Source: Brenneria sp. hezel4-2-4
GTDB lineage: Bacteria > Pseudomonadota > Gammaproteobacteria > Enterobacterales > Enterobacteriaceae
NCBI RefSeq assembly: GCF_013155275.1
Contig: NZ_JABJXS010000002.1
Span: 372,001-436,000 of the forward strand
Length of the DNA: 64,000 bases
Direction: 5' to 3'
Below, in pieces: positions 22,447 through 33,115 of the stretch (within the stretch, counting starts at the first letter, position 1; the number at the start of each line of letters is the position of its first letter). The position numbers and the translations under genes were made by a program. Below the pieces are notes generated by a model, which did no database searches, was not told the origin of the DNA, and saw nothing but the letters and a program-made list of their open reading frames with translations.

Positions 22447-23268
22447 TTAATACATACGGCGACTCATACCAAGAATATCGATGATTTTGGCGGAAATTTC
22501 CTCTACAGAATAATTGGTGGTATTGATGTATTTAATCTGATGTTTGCGAAACAGGGCTTCGACTTCGCTGATTTCCATACGGCACTGGCGCAGAGACGCG
22601 TAACGGCTGTTGCCCCTGCGCTCTTCACGGATCGCCGCCAGCCGCTCAGCATCAATAGTCAGGCCGAACAGCTTGTGCTGGAAAGGTTTCAGCGCGTCGG
22701 GCAGGCGTAGATTATCCATATCATCGGCGATAAAAGGATAATTGGCGGCCCGAATACCGAATTGCATCGCCAGATAAAGGCTGGTCGGCGTTTTACCGCA
22801 GCGTGATACACCGAGCAAAATGACCTGGGCCTGATCGAGATTACGCAATGAAATACCGTCGTCATGCGCCAACGTATAGTCGATGGCGGCGATGCGCGCC
22901 TCATATTTACCCAGATTATTGGCGGTCAGACCATGAGTTCGGTTTGCCACATGGGTGGGGGCGATATTCAGTTCTTTTTGTAACGGCGCGACCAGCGCTT
23001 GCACGATGTCCTGACAAAATCCCTCGCTGCTGATAATAATGTCACGCACGGTAGGAGTAACAATCGAATAAAATACCAGCGGGCGTAAACCACTCTGCCG
23101 GTATGACTGATTAATTTGTTCACGAACGGCTTTGGCCCGAGTTTCACTTTCAACGAAAGGTAAAGTATAACTCACGGTATTCACCGGAAATTGTGACAGC
23201 ACCGCATGGCCGAGCACTTCTGCCGTAATCGCCGTACCGTCTGAGACATAAAATACGCTTCTTTCCAC
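22447..23268 (-). CDS. ppsR: PEP synthase regulatory protein PpsR (bifunctional kinase/pyrophosphorylase)
   Basis: PpsR inactivates PEP synthase by ADP-dependent threonine phosphorylation and reactivates it by phosphate-dependent dephosphorylation. The 273 residues include the P-loop-like [19 protein letters not shown] and [21 protein letters not shown] at the start. The gene is divergent from ppsA, as in E. coli, which makes the assignment secure. Confidence 0.95.
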   Translation of the reverse strand: MERSVFYVSDGTAITAEVLGHAVLSQFPVNTVSYTLPFVESETRAKAVREQINQSYRQSGLRPLVFYSIVTPTVRDIIISSEGFCQDIVQALVAPLQKELNIAPTHVANRTHGLTANNLGKYEARIAAIDYTLAHDDGISLRNLDQAQVILLGVSRCGKTPTSLYLAMQFGIRAANYPFIADDMDNLRLPDALKPFQHKLFGLTIDAERLAAIREERRGNSRYASLRQCRMEISEVEALFRKHQIKYINTTNYSVEEISAKIIDILGMSRRMY

Positions 23269-23561
23269 CTGAACCCCTTATGGTGTTTTCTACAATAAAG
23301 CACTACTTCGCCAAAGTTACATTTTTAAATACTTTTATTGAAACGATATTTCATCATTTCAATGATAAAAATAACATTCTTTTACACTATTGCATTTTTA
23401 TCGTGTTAATCAATTATTGGCGATTAAATTAGTTTTTTTTATAGGTTGATCGATTCACCTGTCCCTGATTTATAAAACGCTATGCTACCCTGATTAAGTT
23501 GAGACAAATTCTCAATCAAACGCTTTCAAACCCTAATTGTATGCAGAAAGGATTATTTCCG

Positions 23562-25943
23562 ATGTCCAATAACGGCCCTGATTTGCGTAATGTCCTCTGG
23601 TATAACCAACTCGGAATGCACGACGTTGAGCGGGTGGGCGGCAAAAATGCCTCTCTGGGTGAGATGATTACCAACCTTTCAGAACTCGGCGTCGCCGTTC
23701 CCAATGGTTTTGCGACAACGGCACAGGCGTTTAATGATTTTCTTAATCAAAGCGGAATCAATCAGCGCATCTATACGTTGCTGGATAACACCGATATTGA
23801 TGATGTGAGTCAATTGGCGAAAGCTGGTACGCAGATCCGTCAGTGGATTATTGATACGCCATTCCAGCCTGAACTTGAGAATGCGCTTCGTGATGCGTAC
23901 CGGCAATTGGCCGACGGTGAAAAAGAAGCCTCGTTTGCCGTGCGTTCTTCCGCAACGGCGGAAGATATGCCGGACGCCTCGTTCGCCGGGCAGCAGGAGA
24001 CTTTCCTGAATGTACAGGGCATCGAAGCGGTGATGATCGCCGTGAAGCACGTCTTTGCCTCCCTGTTTAACGATCGCGCCATTTCCTACCGCGTGCATCA
24101 GGGATACGACCATCGCGGCGTCGCGCTGTCGGCCGGCGTGCAGCGGATGGTGCGTTCCGATCTGGCCGCCGCGGGGGTAATGTTTACCATTGATACGGAG
24201 TCCGGATTTGATCAGGTGGTATTTATCACCTCCGCCTACGGTTTAGGGGAGATGGTGGTGCAAGGGGCGGTTAACCCGGATGAGTTTTATGTGCATAAGC
24301 CCACATTGCTCAACAACAAGCCGGCCATTGTTCGCCGCAATATGGGGTCGAAGAAAATCCGCATGGTTTATGCCGACAGCCGGGAGCATGGCAAGCAGGT
24401 GAGGATTGAAGATGTTCCCGAGCAGCAGCGTAGCCGTTTCAGCCTGACGGATGACGAAGTGCAGGCGCTGGCGCGTCAGGCGTTGCTGATCGAGCGGCAC
24501 TACGGCCGGCCGATGGATATCGAATGGGCGAAGGATGGTCACAACGGCGAGCTGTATATCGTTCAGGCGCGCCCGGAAACGGTTCGATCCAATGGCCAGG
24601 TGATGGAGCGCTATCATTTGCCCTCCGGCGGCAACGTGCTGGTTGAGGGGCGCGCCATCGGCCATCGTATTGGCGCCGGCGAGGTCAAGGTGATTCATGA
24701 CATCGGCGAAATGCATCTCATCAATGCGGGCGATGTGCTGGTTACGGACATGACCGACCCCGACTGGGAGCCGATCATGAAAAAAGCGGCGGCCATCGTA
24801 ACCAACCGCGGCGGGCGTACCTGTCATGCGGCCATCATTGCCCGTGAGCTGGGGATCCCGGCGGTCGTCGGCTGCGGAGACGCCACCGAACATCTGCATA
24901 ACGGGCAGAAAGTGACCGTGTCCTGTGCCGAAGGGGACACCGGCTATGTCTATCAGGATCTGCTCGATTTCACCGTCAAAAGCTCACAAATCGATGAAAT
25001 GCCGGATTTACCGCTGAAAATCATGATGAACGTCGGCAACCCCGATCGGGCCTTTGATTTCGCCTGTTTACCGAACGAAGGCGTCGGGCTGGCGCGTCTG
25101 GAGTTCATCATCAACCGGATGATTGGCGTGCATCCACGCGCATTACTGGAATTTGATCAACAGCCGCCCGAACTGCAACGCGAAATCAAAGCGCTGATGA
25201 ACGGTTATGACGATCCGGTGGAGTTCTATGTCGGCCGGCTGACGGAAGGCATTGCCACGCTGGCGGCGGCGTTCTCGCCGAAACGGGTGATCGTGCGTTT
25301 ATCCGACTTTAAATCCAACGAGTATGCGAATCTGGTGGGCGGCGAACGCTATGAGCCGGAAGAAGAGAACCCGATGCTGGGCTTCCGCGGCGCGGGCCGT
25401 TACGTCTCCCCGGATTTTAAAGACTGCTTTGCGCTGGAGTGCGATGCGGTTAAACGGGTACGAAACGATATGGGGCTGAAGAACCTGGAGATCATGATCC
25501 CGTTTGTGCGCACGGTTGAGCAGGCGGAAGCCGTGATTGAAGAGCTGGCTCGCCAAGGGTTACGCCGCGGCGAGGACGGGCTGAAAATCATTATGATGTG
25601 CGAAATTCCGTCCAATGCGCTGCTGGCGGACGCGTTTCTGCAACATTTTGACGGCTTCTCCATCGGTTCAAACGACATGACGCAATTGGCGTTGGGACTG
25701 GATCGCGATTCAGGCGTGGTGTCCGCGCTGTTTGACGAACGTAATGATGCGGTGAAGGCATTGCTGTCAATGGCGATTAACGCCGCTAAAAAACAGGGTA
25801 AATACGTCGGCATCTGCGGTCAGGGGCCTTCGGATCATGAAGACTTCGCCATCTGGTTGATGGAACAGGGCATTGATAGCCTGTCCCTGAACCCGGATAC
25901 CGTGGTGCAGACCTGGTTGAATTTGGCTGAACACCAGAAGTAA
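23562..25943 (+). CDS. ppsA: Phosphoenolpyruvate synthase PpsA
   Basis: Makes phosphoenolpyruvate from pyruvate and ATP for gluconeogenesis. The ATG at 23562 ([19 protein letters not shown]) is chosen over an earlier in-frame ATG at 23499 because AAAGGA precedes it and the protein then has 793 residues, against 792 in E. coli. Domains in order are an ATP-grasp domain ([21 protein letters not shown]), a swivelling phosphohistidine domain with H422 in [15 protein letters not shown], and a C-terminal TIM barrel containing [12 protein letters not shown]. The expected PpsR phosphorylation threonine lies just before H422. Confidence 0.96.
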   Translation: MSNNGPDLRNVLWYNQLGMHDVERVGGKNASLGEMITNLSELGVAVPNGFATTAQAFNDFLNQSGINQRIYTLLDNTDIDDVSQLAKAGTQIRQWIIDTPFQPELENALRDAYRQLADGEKEASFAVRSSATAEDMPDASFAGQQETFLNVQGIEAVMIAVKHVFASLFNDRAISYRVHQGYDHRGVALSAGVQRMVRSDLAAAGVMFTIDTESGFDQVVFITSAYGLGEMVVQGAVNPDEFYVHKPTLLNNKPAIVRRNMGSKKIRMVYADSREHGKQVRIEDVPEQQRSRFSLTDDEVQALARQALLIERHYGRPMDIEWAKDGHNGELYIVQARPETVRSNGQVMERYHLPSGGNVLVEGRAIGHRIGAGEVKVIHDIGEMHLINAGDVLVTDMTDPDWEPIMKKAAAIVTNRGGRTCHAAIIARELGIPAVVGCGDATEHLHNGQKVTVSCAEGDTGYVYQDLLDFTVKSSQIDEMPDLPLKIMMNVGNPDRAFDFACLPNEGVGLARLEFIINRMIGVHPRALLEFDQQPPELQREIKALMNGYDDPVEFYVGRLTEGIATLAAAFSPKRVIVRLSDFKSNEYANLVGGERYEPEEENPMLGFRGAGRYVSPDFKDCFALECDAVKRVRNDMGLKNLEIMIPFVRTVEQAEAVIEELARQGLRRGEDGLKIIMMCEIPSNALLADAFLQHFDGFSIGSNDMTQLALGLDRDSGVVSALFDERNDAVKALLSMAINAAKKQGKYVGICGQGPSDHEDFAIWLMEQGIDSLSLNPDTVVQTWLNLAEHQK

Positions 25944-25949
25944 TTGAGT

Positions 25950-26018
25950 GATGCCCCTCCCAGCCTCTGTGCCAGGGGCATCACGCTCAAACCCGCTTTC
26001 AGAGAAGGCGGGTTTTTT
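25950..26018. terminator. Two hairpins between ppsA and apbE, the second a terminator
   Basis: First, GATGCCCCT/AGGGGCATC (25950-25958 and 25974-25982). Second, AACCCGC/GCGGGTT (25990-25996 and 26008-26014) followed by six T. The second overlaps the apbE stop at its 3' edge and terminates ppsA. Read in the other direction it would have AAACCCGCCT... without a long T-run. Confidence 0.8.
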
Positions 26019-27060
26019 ACTGTGCAATCAGGAAAGAGCTGAACTGCGGCGTCATCACGGCATTAAAACCGTTGTCGGTTTTGGTGATCAGGTAAACGGC
26101 CAATCCTTTTTGCTCCGCCAGTTTCAACGCTTTTTCACTGCCCAGCACCATTAATCCGGTATCCCAACCGTCGGCTTCCAACGCCGTTTGCGCGATAACG
26201 GTCACCGAAACCAATTGGTGGGCGATCGGCTGCCCCGTGGCCGGGTCAATGACATGGGAATAGCGTTTGCCGTCCTGCTCAAAGTAATTGCGGTAGCTGC
26301 CGGCTGTGCTGATGGCGTATCCCTGTAAATCGACGGCCGCCTGCATGGCATTTTCCCGGTCGGTCGGTTTCTGGATCGCCACGCGCCAGGGGATGCCTTC
26401 GCCATTGACGCCTCGGCTGGATATCGCTCCGCCGACGGAAACCAGATAGTTGGTAATGCCTTTGCGCGCCATCAACTGCGCCAGCACATCGGCGCCATAG
26501 CCTTCGCCCAGCGTCGATAAATCGACATACAGATCGGGCAGATCTTTCTGTATCCATTCGCCATGCTCATCGCTGATTAGCTTCAGATGATTCAGCCCGA
26601 CGTTTTGCCTTGCCAAATCAATCTGCTGCCGGCTGGGGATCTGCACCGGCCGTTTATCCGGCCCGAATCCCCACAGATTGACCAGCGGGCCAACGGTAAT
26701 GTCCATCGCGCCGCCGGTTGCTCTGCCGATACGCTGGGCGGCCAGAATGATATCCGCCATGCCGTTGCTGATGGGCTGGGGGGTGGAACCGCGATATTGG
26801 TTAAATTGCGATAGCGTTGAATCTTTACGGTAGGTCGAGATCTCGTTGTTTGCCTGTTCCAACAAACCGTCGATCTCCTGCTGAAGCTGCTCCTTGCTTT
26901 CCGTCAGTTCGCCACTGATTTTTACGCTGTAAAACGTCCCCATCGTTTTTCCTTCAATGGTCAGCAACGGACGTGATGTGGTCTGCGGCGCGTTATCGCA
27001 GGCCGTAAGCAGGCTGAGCAAGCCGCCCAGTATTAATCCCTTAATAGTAAGATTAGTCAT
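26017..27060 (-). CDS. apbE: FAD:protein FMN transferase ApbE, lipoprotein
   Basis: ApbE covalently attaches FMN to target flavoproteins (for example NqrB/C or RnfG) in the periplasm. The ATG at 27060 is chosen because GGGAG lies 7 bases upstream and because it starts a lipoprotein signal (MTNLTIKGLILGGLLSLLTAC, acylated C21). The 347 residues contain EGKTMGTFYSVKISG, GAMDITVGPLVNLWGFGP, VDLSTLGEGYGADVLAQLM, SVGGAISSRG and SHVIDPATGQPI, all ApbE hallmarks. The longer open frame to 27198 has no start signal. It lies immediately downstream of rprA in the same direction. Confidence 0.94.
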   Translation of the reverse strand: MTNLTIKGLILGGLLSLLTACDNAPQTTSRPLLTIEGKTMGTFYSVKISGELTESKEQLQQEIDGLLEQANNEISTYRKDSTLSQFNQYRGSTPQPISNGMADIILAAQRIGRATGGAMDITVGPLVNLWGFGPDKRPVQIPSRQQIDLARQNVGLNHLKLISDEHGEWIQKDLPDLYVDLSTLGEGYGADVLAQLMARKGITNYLVSVGGAISSRGVNGEGIPWRVAIQKPTDRENAMQAAVDLQGYAISTAGSYRNYFEQDGKRYSHVIDPATGQPIAHQLVSVTVIAQTALEADGWDTGLMVLGSEKALKLAEQKGLAVYLITKTDNGFNAVMTPQFSSFLIAQ

Positions 27061-27168
27061 GAAAAAACTCCCAGGAACAAAGCAACCTGCTAACAAATAA
27101 AGCAAAGTACGTGAAATGCAAATAGCAGATTGACAAAAACCTGGCTGGCCGCAATTTATTCGCCATAA

Positions 27169-27239
27169 AAAAACGCCGGGAGCGTTTTTCAACGTCACCT
27201 AGTGGCGGCGCGGAGGGGGCGGGCAGGGATAGCCCGCCA
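27169..27239. repeat. Structured repeat, divergent member of the family seen at 33.1-33.2 kb
   Basis: The element begins AAAAAACGCCGGGAGCGTTTTT (an ACGC/GCGT hairpin around CGGGA). It continues with AACGTCACC, a G-rich arm GCGGAGGGGGCGGGCAGGGA and a closing GCCCGCC. The same plan (hairpin with CGGGA loop, ACGTC stem, GGGGGCGGnCAGGGA) occurs in the two copies at 33116-33233. It abuts the T-run of rprA. Confidence 0.55.
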
Positions 27240-27240
27240 T

Positions 27241-27358
27241 AAAAAAAAAGCCCATCTCATGGGATGGGCAAAGACTACACACAGCAATTCGTTACTAACT
27301 CTGACGAGGAGGAAACCTCATTGACAAACAGTAGGTTAAAACTAGCTCCGATATACAT
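27241..27358 (-). ncRNA. rprA: RprA small RNA
   Basis: RprA is an Hfq-dependent sRNA that activates rpoS translation and represses csgD. On the minus strand the block ACGAATTGCTGTGTGTAGTC followed by TTTGCCCATC (27257-27292) matches the 3' half of E. coli RprA. The terminator CCCATC-ccatga-GATGGG follows, with at least eight T ending at 27241. The position next to ydiK is also the E. coli location. The 5' end is inferred from a CATAAT -10 at 27366-27371, giving a start near 27358 and about 118 nt. The 5' half differs from the E. coli sequence. Confidence 0.88.
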
Positions 27359-27385
27359 GCTAGGGATTATGCCCGTCGGAGTCAT

Positions 27386-27400
27386 TAAGAATCATCCTAA
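27386..27400 (-). promoter_or_regulatory. RcsB box of rprA
   Basis: TAAGAATCATCCTAA fits the RcsAB/RcsB consensus (TAAGAATATTCCTA) and ends about 15 bases upstream of the inferred -10 of rprA, overlapping the -35 region. RcsB activation of rprA is established in E. coli. Confidence 0.8.
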
Positions 27401-27589
27401 TGGTTAATCGTTTTTTAATATTTGAATGGGAAAAAGAAGGCGGATTTCAGCGAAATTGAACTAATAATATAAAATAAGTAAAATTTTTAGGAATAATCCC
27501 GCAAAAACGCAGGCTAAACATTAAATTTATTTATCAATTAAGGTGCCACGAGAGAAATTCCCGTGGCAATGGATGGCGTTTGACGTCGG

Positions 27590-28699
27590 TCACTCTTTGT
27601 TGCTGTTCGGATTAAGAGGATCGCGGATGATTCCGCCGGGTTCCGGGATCTCCCGCATCCAGGCGAAAAGCAGGCGATAGGACACGGCAAGCACCACCGG
27701 CCCGATAAACAGCCCTATCATGCCAAAAGCCAGTAATCCGCCGATCACGCCGCACAGAATCAGCAGCAGCGGCAGGTCGGCGCCGAGGCGAATCAATACC
27801 GGGCGGATGAAGTTATCAATGGTGCCGACCACGCAACTCAAGACCAGCAACACCGTTCCCCAGGTGGTATCCCCACTCCAGTAAAGCCAGATAATGGCCG
27901 GGATCAGTACCGGAAGCGGCCCCAACTGCACCAGACAGAACAGAAACATCAGTACGGTCAGCAGAGTGGTATAGGGGATTCCGGAAATGAACAGCCCGAG
28001 GCCGCCCAACAGAGACTGAACAATGGCGGTCACCACTACGCCCAGCGCCACCGCGCGAATGGATTGGGCGGCCAGAATGACCGCGGTATCGCCCCGTTCA
28101 TGCCCGAGACGAATCGCGAAGTGGCGTACCGATTTGGCGACGGCTTCCCCTTTGTAGTAGAGCAGTGCGCTGAATACCAGCATCAGGGCGCAGTGCATCA
28201 GGAAGCGGCCGACATGCGCGGCCTGAGCCACCAGCCAGGTCGCCGTTTTGCCGACGTAAGGCTGCGCTTTGGCAAACAGGCCGCTGCCGCCGCTTTGCAG
28301 CAGGGTTTGCCAACTGTTGTACACCCGGTCTCCAACCAGTGGAATCGACGTCAGCCATTCCAGCTTCGGCGGTGAGAAATTTTCCTGGCTGGCCGCCCAG
28401 TTCATTAATGCCGAGCTGTTATCGATAGCGCTGCCGACCAGTATGGCGATCGGCATCACGAACAGCAGGATCAGCAGTAGCGTCATGGCGATAACGGCCA
28501 GAGAGCGACGCCCCCACAGCAGATTTTGAAGTTTGATTAACAACGGCCAGGTTGCAATCACCACCATGCTGGCCCAGGCAAAGCCTAAAATGAAAGGCTG
28601 AACGACCCAAAAACAGGCAATGATCATGATGGTAATAAACAGCAGGCTAAACAATATCCTGGCCAGGTCGAAACGCTGTTGTTGAGATTTTCTTATCAA
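27590..28699 (-). CDS. ydiK: AI-2E-family inner membrane transporter YdiK
   Basis: A 369-residue polytopic membrane protein of the PerM/AI-2 exporter family. In E. coli YdiK has no firmly established substrate. The frame is open to an upstream ATG at 28846, but AGAGGT lies 7 bases before a TTG at 28699 (MIRKSQQQRFDLARILFSL). That start restores the E. coli length (370) and N-terminus, so I use the TTG. Landmarks are CFWVVQPFILGFAWASMVV, HCALMLVFSALLYYKGE and LVQLGPLPVLIPAIIWLYWSG. It is divergent from ydiJ. Confidence 0.9.
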   Translation of the reverse strand: MIRKSQQQRFDLARILFSLLFITIMIIACFWVVQPFILGFAWASMVVIATWPLLIKLQNLLWGRRSLAVIAMTLLLILLFVMPIAILVGSAIDNSSALMNWAASQENFSPPKLEWLTSIPLVGDRVYNSWQTLLQSGGSGLFAKAQPYVGKTATWLVAQAAHVGRFLMHCALMLVFSALLYYKGEAVAKSVRHFAIRLGHERGDTAVILAAQSIRAVALGVVVTAIVQSLLGGLGLFISGIPYTTLLTVLMFLFCLVQLGPLPVLIPAIIWLYWSGDTTWGTVLLVLSCVVGTIDNFIRPVLIRLGADLPLLLILCGVIGGLLAFGMIGLFIGPVVLAVSYRLLFAWMREIPEPGGIIRDPLNPNSNKE

Positions 28700-29032
28700 T
28701 GAATAGTACCTCTGTAAGTAGACATAATGTCTGAAAGCAACGCCGCTATAGCAAGGCGATGGAAACGGCGATGATTTATCATGAGATATTTCCGTGATTT
28801 TTGACAGTCTGTTGAACATTTTGTCGGTCAAACAGTATAAACCCAATACTCAATGTGTTTTTTATCGATCCAGCGGCGCGACCAGGGGAAATATGATAAA
28901 ACGTATTAAGTCTGCTGGTTGGATAAACGGAAAGCGGGATTTCAGGGATAGCTAGCGTAAATCATTCATTCACCGGCACCTAACGTCATATTGGCAAACA
29001 CTTCTCTATTGTACGGACAGGGTCAAAAGATA
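28700..29032. other. Divergent intergenic region ydiK/ydiJ
   Basis: About 330 bp. Open frames run into it from ydiK, but it has no independent gene. It presumably contains back-to-back promoters; I could not pick a convincing -10/-35 pair or operator. Confidence 0.4.
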
Positions 29033-32000
29033 ATGATCCCACAGATCTCTCAGTCACCCGGGCTGGTTCAGCCGGTACTTAATTTTTTGGAAGCATTGAA
29101 ACAAAATGGATTCACCGGCGATACTGCGACAAACTACGCCGATCGCCTGACGATGGCGACAGATAACAGTATTTATCAGCTATTGCCGGATGCCGTTGTT
29201 TTTCCCCGCTCCACCGCCGATGTTGCAATTTTGACGCGTCTGGCCGGTGAGGAACGCTTTCTCAGTCTGACATTCACGCCCCGTGGCGGCGGCACCGGAA
29301 CCAACGGCCAGGCCCTGAACCGGGGCATTGTGGTGGATATGTCACGCTACATGAACCGCATTCTGGAGATTAACCCGGAGCAGGGGTGGGTAAGGGTCGA
29401 GGCGGGGGTGATTAAAGACCAGCTAAACCAGTATCTCAAACCTTTCGGTTATTTCTTTGCCCCTGAATTGTCCACCAGCAACCGGGCGACGCTGGGCGGC
29501 ATGATTAATACCGATGCCTCGGGACAAGGCTCGCTGGTCTACGGCAAGACGTCCGATCATGTGCTGGGTCTGCGCGCTCTGCTGCTGGGTGGCGAAATGC
29601 TGGATACCCAGGCGATGCCGGTTGAACTGGCGGAGCAACTGGCGCGGGAAGACTCCCCGATGGGGCGGATATACCGTACCGTGCTCCACCGCTGCCGTGA
29701 ACAGCGTCAGTTGATCCTCGATAAATTCCCCAAACTGAACCGTTTTCTGACCGGCTACGATTTGCGCCACGTTTTCAGCGACGACCTGCAAACCTTTGAC
29801 CTGACGCGTATCCTTACCGGCTCCGAAGGGACGCTGGCGTTTATTACCGAAGCCAAACTCGATATTACGCCGTTGCCGAAAGTGCGGCGGCTGGTCAATA
29901 TCAAATATGACTCTTTCAATTCAGCCCTGCGCAATGCGCCGTTCATGGTGGAGGCGAAAGCGCTGTCGGTCGAAACCGTCGATTCCCGGGTGTTAAATCT
30001 GGCGCGCGAGGATATTGTCTGGCACTCCGTCAGCGAATTGATCACCGATGTTCCCAATCAGGACATGCTGGGGCTGAACATCGTCGAGTTTGCCGGTGAT
30101 GACGAGACCCTGATTAACCAGCGGGTGACCACGCTGTGTGAACGGCTGGATGCGCTGCTGGCGGCCGGTGAGGCGGGCGTCATCGGTTATCAAACCTGTA
30201 ACGATCTGGCGGGCATTGAACGCATTTACGGCATGCGCAAGAAAGCGGTCGGTTTGCTGGGCAACAGCAAAGGGCTGGCTAAGCCGATCCCGTTTGCCGA
30301 AGATACCTGCGTGCCGCCGCAGCATCTGGCGGACTATATCGTTGAATTCCGCGAGTTGCTCGATAGCCATAATCTGACCTACGGCATGTTCGGTCACGTG
30401 GATGCGGGCGTTTTGCATGTGCGTCCGGCACTGGATATGTGCGATCCGCGACAGGAAATGCTGATGAAGCAGCTTTCCGATCAAATCGTCGCCCTGACGG
30501 CGAAATACGGCGGCTTGCTCTGGGGCGAGCACGGCAAAGGGTTTCGCGCCGAGTACAGTCCGGCGTTTTTTGGCGCCGAACTGTATGCCGAATTGCGCCG
30601 CATCAAAGCGGCGTTCGATCCTGACAACCGCCTGAATCCGGGTAAAATCTGCGCGCCGCTGGATGTCGATGCGCCGATGATGAAAGTCGATGCCGCCAAG
30701 CGCGGAACCTATGATCGCGTCATTCCGTTGGCGGTTCGCACGTCGTTTCGCGGCGCGCTGGAGTGTAACGGCAACGGGCTATGCTTTAATTTTGATGCCC
30801 GCAGCCCGATGTGCCCGTCGATGAAAATCACCGGCAACCGGATTCATTCGCCGAAAGGGCGGGCGACGCTGGTGCGCGAGTGGCTGCGTTTGCTGGCGGA
30901 GCAGGGGGTCGACCCGGTAGCGCTGGAGAAAACGCTGCCGCAGCAGAAACTCAGCCTGCGCGCGCTAATCCAGAAAACCCGCAATACCTGGCATGCCCGA
31001 CAGGGAGAGTATGATTTTTCTCATGAGGTAAAAGAGTCGATGTCGGGGTGTCTGGCGTGTAAAGCCTGTTCGACGCAGTGCCCGATTAAGATCGACGTAC
31101 CCGGCTTCCGCTCCCGCTTCCTACAGTTGTATCACACCCGCTATTTACGCCCGGTGAGGGATTATCTGGTGGCCGGGGTGGAAAGCTATGCGCCGCTGAT
31201 GGCGCGCAGTCCGAAAACGTTTAACTTCTTTTTGAAAATGCCGTGGGTGAATGCGCTGAGCCGCAGACAGATCGGCATGGTCGATCTGCCGCTGTTGTCT
31301 TCTCCGTCGTTGCGCCAGCAGTTTGCCGGCCACCGCGCCAGTACCACCACGCTGGAACAGTTGGAAAAACTGTCCGCGCAGCAACGCCGGCAATATGTGT
31401 TAATCGTGCAGGATCCGTTTACCAGCTATTATGATGCGCAGGTGGTGGCCGATTTTGTTCATCTGGTGGAAAAACTGAAGCTGAAACCCGTGTTGCTGCC
31501 TTTCTCGCCGAACGGCAAGGCGCAGCATATTAAAGGTTTTTTGCACAGCTTTGCGAAAACCGCCGCCAAAACGGCCGACTTTCTCAATCGCGTGGCGCAA
31601 TTGGGCATGCCGATGGTCGGTGTCGATCCGGCGCTGGTGCTGTGTTACCGCGACGAATACCGTGAAATTCTGGGGGATAAACGGGGTGACTTTAACGTGC
31701 AACTGGTGCATGAGTGGCTGATGACCTCGCTGGCGGAAAAAACACCGCAGGCCGCCACCGGCGAATCCTGGTATCTGTTCGGGCATTGCACGGAAACCAC
31801 TGCGTTGCCGGCCAGTACCCAGCAGTGGGCGGATATTTTCTCCCGCTTCGGCGCCCGGCTGGAAAACGTCAGCGTCGGCTGTTGCGGCATGGCGGGAACC
31901 TATGGGCATGAAAGCAAGAATCTGGTGAATTCGCAGGGGATCTATGCGCTGTCCTGGCAACAGGCGTTGCAGAAGTTGCCGCAAAAGCGTTGCCTGACCA

Positions 32001-32086
32001 CCGGGTATTCCTGCCGTAGTCAGGTGAAGCGCATGGAAGGTAGCGGCTTGCGTCATCCGTTACAGGCCTTGCTGGAGATTATCTGA
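29033..32086 (+). CDS. ydiJ: FAD-linked, Fe-S oxidoreductase YdiJ (D-2-hydroxyacid dehydrogenase family)
   Basis: YdiJ joins an FAD-binding (vanillyl-alcohol-oxidase type) oxidase to a ferredoxin-like domain and oxidises D-2-hydroxyacids; D-2-hydroxyglutarate has been proposed as substrate. The ATG at 29033 ([19 protein letters not shown], 1017 residues) matches E. coli. [18 protein letters not shown] and [18 protein letters not shown] bind FAD. A CxxCxxCxxxCP cluster is in [19 protein letters not shown], and cysteine motifs [10 protein letters not shown] and [11 protein letters not shown] lie near the C-terminus. The stop overlaps the menI start by one base (TGATG). Confidence 0.94.
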   Translation: MIPQISQSPGLVQPVLNFLEALKQNGFTGDTATNYADRLTMATDNSIYQLLPDAVVFPRSTADVAILTRLAGEERFLSLTFTPRGGGTGTNGQALNRGIVVDMSRYMNRILEINPEQGWVRVEAGVIKDQLNQYLKPFGYFFAPELSTSNRATLGGMINTDASGQGSLVYGKTSDHVLGLRALLLGGEMLDTQAMPVELAEQLAREDSPMGRIYRTVLHRCREQRQLILDKFPKLNRFLTGYDLRHVFSDDLQTFDLTRILTGSEGTLAFITEAKLDITPLPKVRRLVNIKYDSFNSALRNAPFMVEAKALSVETVDSRVLNLAREDIVWHSVSELITDVPNQDMLGLNIVEFAGDDETLINQRVTTLCERLDALLAAGEAGVIGYQTCNDLAGIERIYGMRKKAVGLLGNSKGLAKPIPFAEDTCVPPQHLADYIVEFRELLDSHNLTYGMFGHVDAGVLHVRPALDMCDPRQEMLMKQLSDQIVALTAKYGGLLWGEHGKGFRAEYSPAFFGAELYAELRRIKAAFDPDNRLNPGKICAPLDVDAPMMKVDAAKRGTYDRVIPLAVRTSFRGALECNGNGLCFNFDARSPMCPSMKITGNRIHSPKGRATLVREWLRLLAEQGVDPVALEKTLPQQKLSLRALIQKTRNTWHARQGEYDFSHEVKESMSGCLACKACSTQCPIKIDVPGFRSRFLQLYHTRYLRPVRDYLVAGVESYAPLMARSPKTFNFFLKMPWVNALSRRQIGMVDLPLLSSPSLRQQFAGHRASTTTLEQLEKLSAQQRRQYVLIVQDPFTSYYDAQVVADFVHLVEKLKLKPVLLPFSPNGKAQHIKGFLHSFAKTAAKTADFLNRVAQLGMPMVGVDPALVLCYRDEYREILGDKRGDFNVQLVHEWLMTSLAEKTPQAATGESWYLFGHCTETTALPASTQQWADIFSRFGARLENVSVGCCGMAGTYGHESKNLVNSQGIYALSWQQALQKLPQKRCLTTGYSCRSQVKRMEGSGLRHPLQALLEII

Positions 32087-32502
32087 TGCTTTGGAAACGG
32101 CCGATGACCCTCGAACAACTCAATCAGCAAAGTCAGGGATGTATGATTGGTCATCTTGGCATCCGCTACACGCGGATAGCCGACGATCATCTGGAGGCGG
32201 TGATGCCGGTGGATCATCGCACCCGCCAGCCGTTTGGCTTGCTGCACGGCGGGGCTTCGGTGGTGCTGGCCGAGTCGCTTGGCTCGGTGGCCGGCTATCT
32301 GTGCACCGAGGGGGAACAGCAGGTGGTGGGGATGGAAGTCAATGCCAATCATCTGCGCGCGGTGGTTGACGGTGAAGTGCGCGGCGTGTGTCGCGCCTTG
32401 TACACCGGGCGGCGCAATCAGGTCTGGCAGATTGATATTTTCGACGGTCAGAATCGCCTGTGCTGCACGTCGCGTCTGACAACCGCGGTGATCACCCCGT
32501 AG
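32086..32502 (+). CDS. menI: 1,4-dihydroxy-2-naphthoyl-CoA hydrolase MenI
   Basis: Hotdog-fold thioesterase of menaquinone synthesis that releases 1,4-dihydroxy-2-naphthoate from CoA. The 138 residues include the motif [20 protein letters not shown] with the catalytic glutamate, [20 protein letters not shown] and a C-terminal [13 protein letters not shown]. It is coupled to ydiJ by a one-base overlap, as in E. coli ydiJ-ydiI. Confidence 0.94.
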   Translation: MLWKRPMTLEQLNQQSQGCMIGHLGIRYTRIADDHLEAVMPVDHRTRQPFGLLHGGASVVLAESLGSVAGYLCTEGEQQVVGMEVNANHLRAVVDGEVRGVCRALYTGRRNQVWQIDIFDGQNRLCCTSRLTTAVITP

Positions 32503-32628
32503 CACGGCGTCAATCAACCGGTCGACAGACGAGCGGCGTGTCGGGCACGGCCGGTTAACTCCGATTCAGATCGCCCGGGCATAAAGTTGTTTGCGCCAGC
32601 GAGTTGAGTCGTCACGCGCTATCGATGA

Positions 32629-33030
32629 TCAGGGTAAAAAAGCTACCCGTTTAACGAAATCGGTCTGAAAGGCGGTGGCTTTATCCCACGATCCCTGCAT
32701 GCTCAACTGGTGGCAGATCGACTTCAGCGTATTGCGCGCAAAGTAGTAACTCTGAACCCGGAAGAGGTGGCAGCGCTTTTCATTATTTATCTCTTTAATC
32801 AGCCGGTTGTGCAATTTTACCAAGGCGTGTAAATAGCTGTCGTCATCGCCATTTCTCAGACATAAATCGACCATCTCCATACAGGCGTTATGATAGCGTC
32901 TCAGATGATCGAGATGGCTGCCCGGTCGGTTCAGGCGCGCCTCCGCCATATAGAAATCCACGGTGGCGTCCCGGATTTGAAATTTATATTCGTCAATCTG
33001 ATATTGCAGCCAGGCATTCACGGAAAGCAT
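32629..33030 (-). CDS. Conserved-looking protein of unknown function, Fur-regulated
   Basis: The 133 residues from the ATG at 33030 (MLSVNAWLQYQIDEYKFQIR) form a soluble, mostly helical, charged protein. It has no signal peptide or recognisable motif; notable segments are YHNACMEMVDLCLRNGDDDS and LIKEINNEKRCHLFRV. AGGA lies 9 bases before the start. The open frame continues upstream to 33243, but that extension translates structured repeats and crosses a Fur box, so it is not coding. A perfect Fur box 24 bp upstream implies expression under iron limitation. It lies between menI and sufA. I do not recognise the family. Confidence 0.75.
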   Translation of the reverse strand: MLSVNAWLQYQIDEYKFQIRDATVDFYMAEARLNRPGSHLDHLRRYHNACMEMVDLCLRNGDDDSYLHALVKLHNRLIKEINNEKRCHLFRVQSYYFARNTLKSICHQLSMQGSWDKATAFQTDFVKRVAFLP

Positions 33031-33053
33031 GGTTCTCAATCCTGAATAGTAAA

Positions 33054-33068
33054 TGATAATCATTATCA
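33054..33068 (-). promoter_or_regulatory. Perfect Fur box
   Basis: TGATAATCATTATCA matches the 7-1-7 Fur model at every position. It lies 24-38 bp before the start of the 133-residue unknown gene, so it probably overlaps that gene's promoter. Confidence 0.85.
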
Positions 33069-33115
33069 TATTTATAAAAATAGTCTGGATCAATGGGGAA
33101 AACGCGCTTACCGAC

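Noticed and set aside
24243-24899. 218-codon frame opposite ppsA
   Set aside because: Antisense shadow of the conserved ppsA active-site region.
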